Shown: piece by piece, positions 39,714 through 45,925 of the stretch
How the letters are laid out: every line of letters begins with the position of its first letter
How positions within the stretch are numbered: position 1 is the first letter of the stretch
Assembly: GCA_041665305.1 (NCBI GenBank)
Contig: JBAYJD010000021.1
Location: 1 to 45,925 of the forward strand
Length of the DNA stretch: 45,925 bases
From: YA12-FULL-51-18 sp041665305
GTDB lineage: Bacteria; Elusimicrobiota; Elusimicrobia; Elusimicrobiales; UBA9959
Reading direction: 5' to 3'
Notes under the pieces: model-generated
Databases searched by the model: none
Told to the model about the DNA's origin: nothing
The model's input: the letters and a program-made list of their open reading frames with translations, nothing else
Program-made: the position numbers and the translations under genes

Positions 39714-40370
39714 GTTCCCCCGGCCGGATCCCTGAAGGATATTGTCGAACAATCCAATCGCGTGCCGGCAGGGGATAAGCGATTCAAAAACGGTCTTTGC
39801 CATAACCATCGCGGTGATCACATACGCCTGAACTCGCGGCATGGAAAATGTGATTGCGCATGTGATGGAACCGCATAATACGATCAGGTAAAGCAGGATT
39901 ATATATGCCGCGCTCTCCTGTGCGTAGTAGTATGGGTCGAATATTCGATATTTCCTTCCGAGTATGTAGTCTTTAACAAGAGACCAGGCATATCTAAATA
40001 CTATAACAACCAGCGGCAGCAAAAAAGGTTTTAGCATGGGGAGTAATTTATTTTTTAAACTTGATTCGCCGAGGAATAGGTATAGCTTCTGATCCGCGCC
40101 GAACACGGGTAATATCACGGTGAAAATAAAAAAGCCGGAAAGGACCAGCCCTATTCCCGATATTATTATGAAAATAGCCGTTATATAAACGGCTTCCGCC
40201 CAGTAGGAGTTTTCACCGGCTTTCGAGAACAATATCTTCGGAACGCTGAACAAACACAAGATGAAAGTTTCCATCCAGTACAATACCAATGTTTGGGCTG
40301 TATCCAGCTTTCCTAAAATAAAGAGAATTAGGGGTGTCAGATTAGTTATTGCGGGCGCATTAAGCGGCAT
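39696..40370 (-). CDS. Multi-pass membrane protein (DUF6498-like)
   Basis: A 224-residue integral membrane protein with about five hydrophobic segments. Near the N-terminus TLVLYWMETFILCLFSVPKI resembles a family of uncharacterised bacterial membrane proteins (DUF6498-like). The start overlaps the end of carB by 11 bases, so it is probably translated from the car transcript. Its last codons (GNKNPAL) come from the terminator hairpin of the convergent gene, so the natural C-terminus may have been changed. GC is lower than in carB. Function unknown. Confidence 0.65.
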   Translation of the reverse strand: MPLNAPAITNLTPLILFILGKLDTAQTLVLYWMETFILCLFSVPKILFSKAGENSYWAEAVYITAIFIIISGIGLVLSGFFIFTVILPVFGADQKLYLFLGESSLKNKLLPMLKPFLLPLVVIVFRYAWSLVKDYILGRKYRIFDPYYYAQESAAYIILLYLIVLCGSITCAITFSMPRVQAYVITAMVMAKTVFESLIPCRHAIGLFDNILQGSGRGNKNPAL

Positions 40371-43300
40371 ATTCGTCCCAGGATTTTATAGACAACGAGG
40401 CCGGATTTATGCGGCAGAAGGCGTTGATGAACGCGGCGGCGAGCCGGGCGTTCGTTATCAGCGGGATGTTGTAATCCACGGCCGCGCGGCGGATGGCATA
40501 ATCGTTCTGCAGCTCGGCGCGGGAAAGGTCTTTGGGAATGTTAATAACAAGATCGATCTTCTTTTCGCGCAGATGATCCAGCACATTCGGCTTTTGCACC
40601 TCGTCCGGCCAGCCCAGGGCCGCGCACTTTATCCCGTGGCGGTTGAGGAATTCGGCGCTCCCGCGCGTGCCGAACAGGTTGTAGCCTTTTTCCTTGAGCA
40701 GTTCCGCGCTTTCCAGCAGCTCGATCTTGGACCGGGCCGGCCCGCTTGAGATAAGGATGCTCTTTTTTGGAATGGTATAGCCCACGGACAGCATGGCCTT
40801 CAGCACGGCTTCATAGAGATTCTCGCCCAGGCAGCCCACCTCTCCGGTGGAGGCCATCTCCACTCCCAGCACCGGGTCCGCCTTTTGCAGGCGCGAGAAC
40901 GAGAATTGCGGCGCCTTCACCCCGATATAATCCAGGTCGAACATGGATTTCTTCGGCCGCTCGAACTTTTCGCCCAGCATTATGCGCGCGGCCAGGTCTA
41001 TCAGGTTCAGCTTGAGCACTTTTGAGACGAACGGAAAGCTGCGCGAGGCCCTGAGATTGCACTCTATGACCTTGATGTCGTTATCTTTGGCGAGGAACTG
41101 GATGTTGAACGGGCCCGAAATGACCAGTTCCCGCGCTATCCGTCGCGAAATGCGTTTTATGCGCCGCGCCGTTTCTATATAGATCTTCTGCGCCGGGAAG
41201 ATCATGGTGGCGTCTCCGGAATGCACGCCTGCGAATTCCAGATGTTCGGAAATGGCGTAGGCCACTATTTCCCCCGCCTCGGCCACGGCGTCCATTTCTA
41301 TTTCCTTGGCTTCCTGTATGAATTCCGATACCACCACCGGGTGTTGTTTGGAAACTTTGGCGGCCAAAGTCAGGAACTGTTCGAGCTCGCCGAGGTTGGA
41401 AACAATGTTCATCGCCGCCCCGGACAGCACGTACGAAGGCCGCACCAGAAGCGGAAAGCCCGTTTTGGCCGAGAAGTCCTCCACTTCCTCCAGACTGGAG
41501 GCTTCCGTCCAGCGCGGCTGGTCCACGCCCAGGCGGTCCAGCATCGAGGAAAATTTGTGCCGGTCCTCGGCGGCGTCTATGGAAAGCGGGGAGGTGCCCA
41601 GGATGTTCACCCCCTGTCCGTGCAGGCGCAGCGCGAGATTGTTGGGGATCTGCCCGCCCATGGAGACCATCACGCCCATGGGCGCTTCGAGGTCAAGGAT
41701 ATCCAGGACACGCTCAAGCGAAAGCTCGTCGAAGTACAGCCTGTCGCACGAATCGTAGTCGGTGCTGACCGTTTCGGGATTGTAGTTGATCATCACGCCC
41801 CGCAGGCCGCAGGCGCGGGCGGTTTCGAGCGCGTTCACGCTGCACCAGTCGAATTCTACGCTGCTGCCGATCCTGTACGCTCCGGAGCCGAGCACCACCA
41901 CGGATCTGCCGTCGCGGGCGAAAGGGACGTCGTGTTCCGTTCCGCTGTAGGTCAGGTAAAGGTAATTGGTGCGCGCCGGGTATTCCGCGGCCAGGGTGTC
42001 GATCTGCTTGACGCAAGGGAGGATCCCCAGTTCTTTGCGCCGCGCGCGCGTTCTAAGCGCGGCCGCGTCCATGTCCGCGGATGCGCTTTTGAGCACCAGG
42101 CGGGCCACCTGGAAATCCGAGAACCCCAGGCGTTTGGCGCGGCGCAGTCCGGCGGCGGGCAGGTCCTCCAGCGCGGAATATCCTTTCAGTTCGGCCGCCA
42201 TGGAATGGATGTTCTCCAGTTTATCCAGGAACCAGCGGTCGATCTTCGTAAGTTCGTGGATCCTGTCGACCGAAAAACCTTTTTCGAACGCCTCGTCGAT
42301 GACGAAAACGCGCATGTCGGTGGGTTCGGCCAGTTCCCGGGCGATGTCGGAGAATAGCAGGTCCCGGTTCGCGACGAAGCCGTGCATGCCCTGCCCTATC
42401 ATGCGCAGGCCCTTTTGAAGCGCCTCCTCGAAGGTGCGGCCTATGGCCATAACCTCGCCCACGCTTTTCATGCTGCTGCCCAGGGTCTTGGACACGCCGC
42501 TGAATTTCCCCAGGTCCCAGCGCGGGATCTTGCAGACTATGTAATCCAGGGCCGGTTCGAAACAGGCCGTGGTCGTGCCTGTGACCGAGTTCTTCAGTTC
42601 GTGGAGGCCGTAGCCGAGTCCCAGCTTGGCCGCGATGAAAGCCAGGGGATAGCCTGTGGCCTTTGACGCCAGGGCGCTTGAGCGGGACAGCCGCGCGTTC
42701 ACCTCTATCACCCGATAGTCGCCGGAGCCGGGATCCACCGCGTACTGGATGTTGCATTCCCCCACTATGCCGAGATGGCGGATCGTTCTTATGGCGACCT
42801 CGCGCAGGTTGTGGTATTCGGCGTTCGTCAGCGTCTGCGACGGGGCCACCACGATGCTTTCGCCGGTATGGATGCCCAGAGGGTCGAAATTTTCCATGTT
42901 GCAGACGGCGATGCAGTTGTCATAGCGGTCGCGCACCACTTCGTACTCTATTTCCTTCCAGCCTTTGAGCGATTCCTCTATGAGGAGCTGTCCCGAATAG
43001 GAAAAACTTTTGTCGGCCAGCGCGGAAAGCTCCGCCGGGCCGGCGCAAAAGCCGCTGCCCTGGCCGCCCAGCGAGAACGCCGTGCGCGCTATTACCGGAT
43101 AACCCAGTTTGTCCGCGGCGGCCAGCGCGGCCTCTTTCGCCGCCGCGGCCGCGCTGCGCGGCGTTTTTACGCCTATTTCAGCCAATTTTTTAACAAAAAG
43201 TTCCCGGTCTTCCGTTTCCAGTATGGCCCGCACCGGCGTGCCCAGCACTTTGACGCCGTACCGGTCCAGTTCGCCGCTTTTATGGAGGGTGATGCCGCAG

Positions 43301-43581
43301 TTCAGCGCGGTCTGCCCGCCGAAAGAGAGGAGTATGCCGTCGGGGCGCTCCTTGCGGATCACCTCCGCCGCGAAATACGGGGTTATCGGCAGGAAATAGA
43401 TCTTGTCCGCCGCTTTTTCAGAGGTCTGCACCGTGGCGATGTTGGGGTTTATAAGCACCGTGGCTATCCCCTCTTCGCGCAGGGCTTTCAGCGCCTGGGA
43501 GCCGGAATAGTCGAATTCCCCCGCCTCGCCTATTTTCAGCGCTCCGGAACCTAGGATCAGCACTTTTTTCGGCATGTTCAT
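40360..43581 (-). CDS. carB: Carbamoyl-phosphate synthase, large subunit
   Basis: Makes carbamoyl phosphate from bicarbonate, ammonia (channelled from CarA) and two ATP, feeding pyrimidine and arginine synthesis. The 1073 residues equal the E. coli length. Two homologous ATP-grasp halves are present: the first begins VLILGSGALKIGEAGEFDYS, the second VVVLGSGAYRIGSSVEFDW. The C-terminal MGS-like allosteric domain (ILISSGPARSKIELLESAELL) ends at ADR-like INAFCRINPASLS. It overlaps carA by four bases (ATGA) and the downstream membrane gene by 11. Residues for both active sites appear intact. Confidence 0.97.
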   Translation of the reverse strand: MNMPKKVLILGSGALKIGEAGEFDYSGSQALKALREEGIATVLINPNIATVQTSEKAADKIYFLPITPYFAAEVIRKERPDGILLSFGGQTALNCGITLHKSGELDRYGVKVLGTPVRAILETEDRELFVKKLAEIGVKTPRSAAAAAKEAALAAADKLGYPVIARTAFSLGGQGSGFCAGPAELSALADKSFSYSGQLLIEESLKGWKEIEYEVVRDRYDNCIAVCNMENFDPLGIHTGESIVVAPSQTLTNAEYHNLREVAIRTIRHLGIVGECNIQYAVDPGSGDYRVIEVNARLSRSSALASKATGYPLAFIAAKLGLGYGLHELKNSVTGTTTACFEPALDYIVCKIPRWDLGKFSGVSKTLGSSMKSVGEVMAIGRTFEEALQKGLRMIGQGMHGFVANRDLLFSDIARELAEPTDMRVFVIDEAFEKGFSVDRIHELTKIDRWFLDKLENIHSMAAELKGYSALEDLPAAGLRRAKRLGFSDFQVARLVLKSASADMDAAALRTRARRKELGILPCVKQIDTLAAEYPARTNYLYLTYSGTEHDVPFARDGRSVVVLGSGAYRIGSSVEFDWCSVNALETARACGLRGVMINYNPETVSTDYDSCDRLYFDELSLERVLDILDLEAPMGVMVSMGGQIPNNLALRLHGQGVNILGTSPLSIDAAEDRHKFSSMLDRLGVDQPRWTEASSLEEVEDFSAKTGFPLLVRPSYVLSGAAMNIVSNLGELEQFLTLAAKVSKQHPVVVSEFIQEAKEIEMDAVAEAGEIVAYAISEHLEFAGVHSGDATMIFPAQKIYIETARRIKRISRRIARELVISGPFNIQFLAKDNDIKVIECNLRASRSFPFVSKVLKLNLIDLAARIMLGEKFERPKKSMFDLDYIGVKAPQFSFSRLQKADPVLGVEMASTGEVGCLGENLYEAVLKAMLSVGYTIPKKSILISSGPARSKIELLESAELLKEKGYNLFGTRGSAEFLNRHGIKCAALGWPDEVQKPNVLDHLREKKIDLVINIPKDLSRAELQNDYAIRRAAVDYNIPLITNARLAAAFINAFCRINPASLSIKSWDEYAA

Positions 43582-44666
43582 AGGACGGTCTTTTTCCCTT
43601 TCATCAGCGCGAGGAATTCGTCAAAAAGAAATTTAGTGTCCGAGGGCCCGCCCGCCGCCTCCGGGTGGAATTGGGCTGAAAAGAACGGCTTGGTTTCGTG
43701 TCTCAGGCCTTCGTTGGTCCCGTCGTTCAGGTTGGTGAAGAGCGGTTCCCAGCCGCGGGGCAACGATCGTTCGTCCACCGCGAAACCGTGGTTTTGCGAG
43801 GTGATGTAAGCGCGCTGCGTTCCGGCGCGGAGCACCGGCTGGTTGTGGCCGCGGTGTCCGTATTTAAGTTTGTAGGTTTTTGCCCCTGCGGCGAGCGCCA
43901 TCAGCTGGTTGCCGAGACAGATGCCGAAAACCGGCGTATCGTTCTTCAGCGCTCGTTCAAGCTGCCTGATGGTCTCCACGCACCTGGCGGGGTCGCCGGG
44001 GCCGTTGGAGATGAATAATCCGTCGTATGTTTCCTTTGAAAGGTCCCAGTTCCAAGGCACGCGGATCACCGTGGTATCGGCCTCCAGCAGGCAGCGGATA
44101 ATGTTGTTTTTAACCCCGCAATCCACCAGCAGGACCTTATATCTGCCGCCGCCGTAGACCACGCGCTCTTTTATGCCCGCTTCGGCGGCGAGATCGGTTT
44201 TGTTCGGGTCCAGGAACGGGGTCTCGTCTTCGCCGTCGAGGATCTTGCCGGGCAGCGCGCCGTTTTCCCTTATATGGCGGGTCAGCGCGCGCGTATCCAC
44301 GCCGTAAATGCCCGGGACCCCGTGCTCTTTGAGCCAGTCGGACAGGCTTTTTTTGGCGTTCCAGTGGCTGTATTTGAAGGAATAATCGGAAATCACCAGC
44401 CCGGAAATGTGGATGCGGTCGGATTCGAAAAATTTAAGCAGGCCGTGTTCGTCCCGCTGCGAATCGGGCACGCCGTAGTTGCCTATCAGAGGGTAGGTAA
44501 GCACCAGGATCTGGCCGCGGTACGACGGGTCCGTGAGGCTTTCGGGATAGCCGGTAAGCGCGGTGTTAAAAACGACCTCGCCCGCGGCGGAAGTTTCCGC
44601 GCCGAAGGGGAGGCCTTCCACGCGCAGTCCGTCTTGGAGCGCAAGTATGCGGCTTTTGGAGCTCAT
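43578..44666 (-). CDS. carA: Carbamoyl-phosphate synthase, small (glutaminase) subunit
   Basis: Hydrolyses glutamine and delivers ammonia to CarB. The 362-residue protein has the N-terminal carA domain (VFNTALTGYPESLTDPSY) and a class I glutamine amidotransferase domain with Cys250 in FGICLGNQLMALA and His334/Glu336 in AQFHPEA. The length is normal. The ATG is preceded by GGAGGGAC. A leader hairpin (44691-44705) and a TATAAT box lie just upstream. It is translationally coupled to carB. Confidence 0.97.
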   Translation of the reverse strand: MSSKSRILALQDGLRVEGLPFGAETSAAGEVVFNTALTGYPESLTDPSYRGQILVLTYPLIGNYGVPDSQRDEHGLLKFFESDRIHISGLVISDYSFKYSHWNAKKSLSDWLKEHGVPGIYGVDTRALTRHIRENGALPGKILDGEDETPFLDPNKTDLAAEAGIKERVVYGGGRYKVLLVDCGVKNNIIRCLLEADTTVIRVPWNWDLSKETYDGLFISNGPGDPARCVETIRQLERALKNDTPVFGICLGNQLMALAAGAKTYKLKYGHRGHNQPVLRAGTQRAYITSQNHGFAVDERSLPRGWEPLFTNLNDGTNEGLRHETKPFFSAQFHPEAAGGPSDTKFLFDEFLALMKGKKTVL

Positions 44667-44690
44667 GTCCCTCCGTCCGGAAATTGTAAC

Positions 44691-44724
44691 CGCCGGAGGC
44701 CGGCGTCTCTTCCAGCAAATTATA
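44691..44724 (-). promoter_or_regulatory. carA promoter -10 and leader hairpin
   Basis: On the minus strand a perfect TATAAT (44724-44719) without a clear -35 predicts a start near 44712. The leader contains CGCCGG-CCT-CCGGCG (44705-44691), a 6-bp hairpin ending about 24 bases before the ATG. No U-tract, so it is not a plain attenuator. Confidence 0.4.
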
Positions 44725-44732
44725 CAAAATTA

Positions 44733-44763
44733 AAAAGCCCCGGCTGTTAAGGCCGGGGCTTTT
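44733..44763 (-). terminator. Intrinsic terminator downstream of the repeat protein gene
   Basis: AAAAGCCCCGGC (44733-44744) and GCCGGGGCTTTT (44752-44763) form a perfect 12-bp stem with a 7-base loop. On the minus strand it ends in TTTTTAATTTT, so it terminates the gene at 44802-45461; A/T flanks could make it bidirectional. Confidence 0.85.
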
Positions 44764-44801
44764 CCAAAAATCGGGTAAAACCGATCTTTTGGGACCAACG
44801 C

Positions 44802-45461
44802 TTATTGCTGGTATTCGCGGGATTTGCAGACCAGGGGCTCGCTGGCGCCTTTGACATTCTCTGTTCTGCCTATCGTCCACTCGTACCAGGAGGGCCGGTC
44901 CAGCTGGATAAGAGAATCGCCGAACATGAAGCTTCCGTCCCTGAAGTAGGCGGGGAATGTTTTAGGGGCTCCGCTGTCGTTGATCTCCACCGTACCCTCG
45001 TCGTCGCCGATATCCACGATGTCCAGGTCGTACATCCTCTCGGTGCGCGTGCCGAGGCACGAGAACGCGCTGCGGGAACTGAAGGAAGCCGGGATGGAGT
45101 CCTCCACGGCGTCCCCGAACTGGCAGATCAGTTTTTCGTTCATGCCGGCATGTTCCACGCGGCCTACGACCCATTCATGGTAAACGGGCGAGGGCAGTTC
45201 AATGATGGAATTCATGCCCGCGCCGAAAACAAAACGGCCGTCGCTGTATACCGCCGCAAGCGTTTTGGGCGCGCCGCTGGCGTCTACCGTGACTTCCGCC
45301 TTCTTATCCCCTGCATCCAGGATGTCGAGGGTAAAAAGAACTTTGGAATCCGCGCTCATGCATTCGAACTTCGAGCCGGATTCGAAGGGTCCGTTCAAAG
45401 CGGATGAACAGGCCGGATTTACAGCAGCCGCTACGCCGAGTGCTATCAGTAACTTCTTCAT
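44802..45461 (-). CDS. Secreted protein with two tandem Cys-bounded repeats
   Basis: From the ATG at 45461 (219 residues) it starts MKKLLIALGVAAAVNPACSS, an export signal whose Cys near residue 18 is a weak lipobox candidate. Two homologous units of about 85 residues follow: FECM...SGAPKTLAAVYSDGRFVFG...YHEWVVGR...LICQF and FSCL...SGAPKTFPAYFRDGSFMFG...WYEWTIGR...LVCKS. Each is bounded by one Cys at either end, suggesting a disulfide per repeat. I recognise no family. The longer upstream frame (28 residues) contains no signal and is rejected. It is a single-gene transcript with a strong terminator. Confidence 0.65.
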   Translation of the reverse strand: MKKLLIALGVAAAVNPACSSALNGPFESGSKFECMSADSKVLFTLDILDAGDKKAEVTVDASGAPKTLAAVYSDGRFVFGAGMNSIIELPSPVYHEWVVGRVEHAGMNEKLICQFGDAVEDSIPASFSSRSAFSCLGTRTERMYDLDIVDIGDDEGTVEINDSGAPKTFPAYFRDGSFMFGDSLIQLDRPSWYEWTIGRTENVKGASEPLVCKSREYQQ

Positions 45462-45547
45462 TATGTGTATTTTCCTCACTTGTCTGTCGATATTCACAGT
45501 TTTTTGTGTGTATATATTCCACAAAATAGGCCAGCCGTTTGTCATGA

Positions 45548-45581
45548 GCCGAAAGACCTATACGGGCATAGGTCTTTCGGC
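45548..45581. repeat. Perfect 14-bp inverted repeat
   Basis: GCCGAAAGACCTAT (45548-45561) and ATAGGTCTTTCGGC (45568-45581) flank ACGGGC. No U-tract on either strand. It lies about 90 bp upstream of the repeat-protein gene start and could be an operator, a REP-like unit or an RNA hairpin. Confidence 0.65.
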
Positions 45582-45681
45582 CCACGGCTTAATCGCTTGA
45601 TGTAGCGGTCTGCACTATACTGTTTACGAGGTTTTCGAAATGATGTCGGGGGATATTGCGGCATGATATTGGAAAACAATG

Positions 45682-45775
45682 TGTTATAATGGGACATAGA
45701 GAACCTTCCGTCGGTAACAATGTTTCTTAAGCAAAAACATCTTACCATTAACGGCGGGTTCTCTCTTTATTTCTC
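45682..45775 (+). ncRNA. Candidate small structured RNA with its own promoter
   Basis: TGTTATAAT (45682-45690) is a perfect extended -10. Starting at about 45697, four stacked helices nest without conflict: AGAGAACC/GGTTCTCT (45698-45705, 45757-45764), CCGT/ACGG (45708-45711, 45751-45754), GGTAA/TTACC (45713-45717, 45742-45746) and ATGTTT/AAACAT (45720-45725, 45735-45740). A pyrimidine-rich CTTTATTTCTC follows, like a weak terminator. No reading frame fits it. It may be a small RNA, a leader of a gene beyond the window or a palindromic mini-element. Confidence 0.45.
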
Positions 45776-45805
45776 AATTTTCCTGGAACACGCCTGCTAA
45801 AGACC

Positions 45806-45925
45806 TAGGAGCCTGTCCGACATAAGGAATTTTGGCTGCAATCGCCGTTTTTTGCCTGCACCTTTGTTGCGCGAAACTTACAGGTTCATTGGAGCCTGCG
45901 CGTTTCGCGCAACTTCGGTTCGGCC
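45806..45925. mobile_element. Possible insertion-sequence edge, cut by window end
   Basis: GGAGCCTGTCCGACAT (from about 45809) resembles terminal sequences I recall from transposon ends. GGAGCCTG recurs at 45891. An 11-bp inverted repeat TTGCGCGAAAC (45867-45877) / GTTTCGCGCAA (45902-45912) follows, with a CAGG/CCTG pair inside its loop. No transposase frame is visible before the edge, so this is tentative. Confidence 0.3.

Larger units (their letters stand above)
45462..45925. other. Right-hand non-coding region with structured elements
   Basis: No convincing gene in these 464 bp. It contains a perfect 14-bp inverted repeat (45548-45581), a candidate structured RNA behind an extended -10 promoter (45682-45775) and a possible mobile-element edge (from about 45806). 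Confidence 0.6.

Noticed and set aside
41221..42357. Plus-strand frame of 378 codons opposite carB
   Set aside because: No ribosome-binding site or domain; carB is conserved throughout this interval.
45542..45748. Minus-strand frame of 68 codons near the right edge
   Set aside because: It runs through an inverted repeat and the candidate structured RNA, and has no signal, domain or ribosome-binding site.
1..45925. CRISPR array
   Set aside because: No regularly spaced direct repeats of 23-40 bp are present; the repeats found are dispersed palindromes.

Overview
The window is a contiguous, gene-dense, GC-rich (roughly 60%) stretch of a Gram-negative bacterial chromosome. The outer-membrane biology (an Omp85/D15-type barrel, RseP, GmhA, lipoproteins) and the MEP isoprenoid genes fit many phyla. 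The archaeal/eukaryal-type ProRS, a tRNA without an encoded CCA and an unusual intergenic repeat family point to a deep-branching uncultured lineage. Elusimicrobiota is my best guess, by general resemblance only; nothing here proves it.

Layout. 1-3.9 kb (minus strand): NAD synthetase, an outer-membrane barrel and a secreted protein whose 3' end abuts a possible insertion-sequence end. 4.1-14.8 kb (plus): the translation/envelope run rpsB-tsf-pyrH-gmhA-frr-uppS-cdsA-dxr-rseP-ispG-proS. 14.8-25.8 kb (plus): a catabolic block with a cyclase-family metal hydrolase, a three-subunit molybdenum hydroxylase, a nitrilase-family amidase and three proteins of the FdrA/DUF1116/DUF2877 (AllF/AllG/AllH, oxamate carbamoyltransferase) type. 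Inside it, a low-GC insert of about 1.5 kb separates the 2Fe-2S and molybdenum subunits and carries a small-protein/nucleotidyltransferase pair and a lipoprotein gene. 25.9-33.2 kb (plus): rimP-nusA-infB-rbfA-nrnA-truB-ribF. 33.2-38.1 kb (minus): a dihydropyrimidinase-like amidohydrolase coupled to a tiny membrane protein, a short aspartokinase, a solitary GspE/PilB-type ATPase, greA and a tRNA(CAU). 38.3-39.7 kb (plus): malic enzyme. 39.7-45.5 kb (minus): a membrane protein, carB, carA and a secreted protein with two tandem Cys-bounded repeats. The last 460 bp hold only structured non-coding DNA, including a candidate small structured RNA and a possible mobile-element edge.

How it fits together. 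The two housekeeping runs would often lie near each other in bacterial genomes; here the catabolic block sits between them and is bounded by copies of the same AT-rich palindromic repeat (14763 and 25782). I infer that the block oxidises an N-heterocycle, opens its ring, releases carbamoyl phosphate phosphorolytically and removes ammonia from the residual amide. It is the most interesting system in the window. The substrate is unknown, and the Mo subunit lacks the acidic residue that purine-specific xanthine dehydrogenases carry after the GGGFGGK motif. Other notable features are a recurrent composite intergenic repeat seen eight times, a promoter implying a leaderless transcript, and a multi-helix hairpin behind an extended -10 promoter near the right edge.
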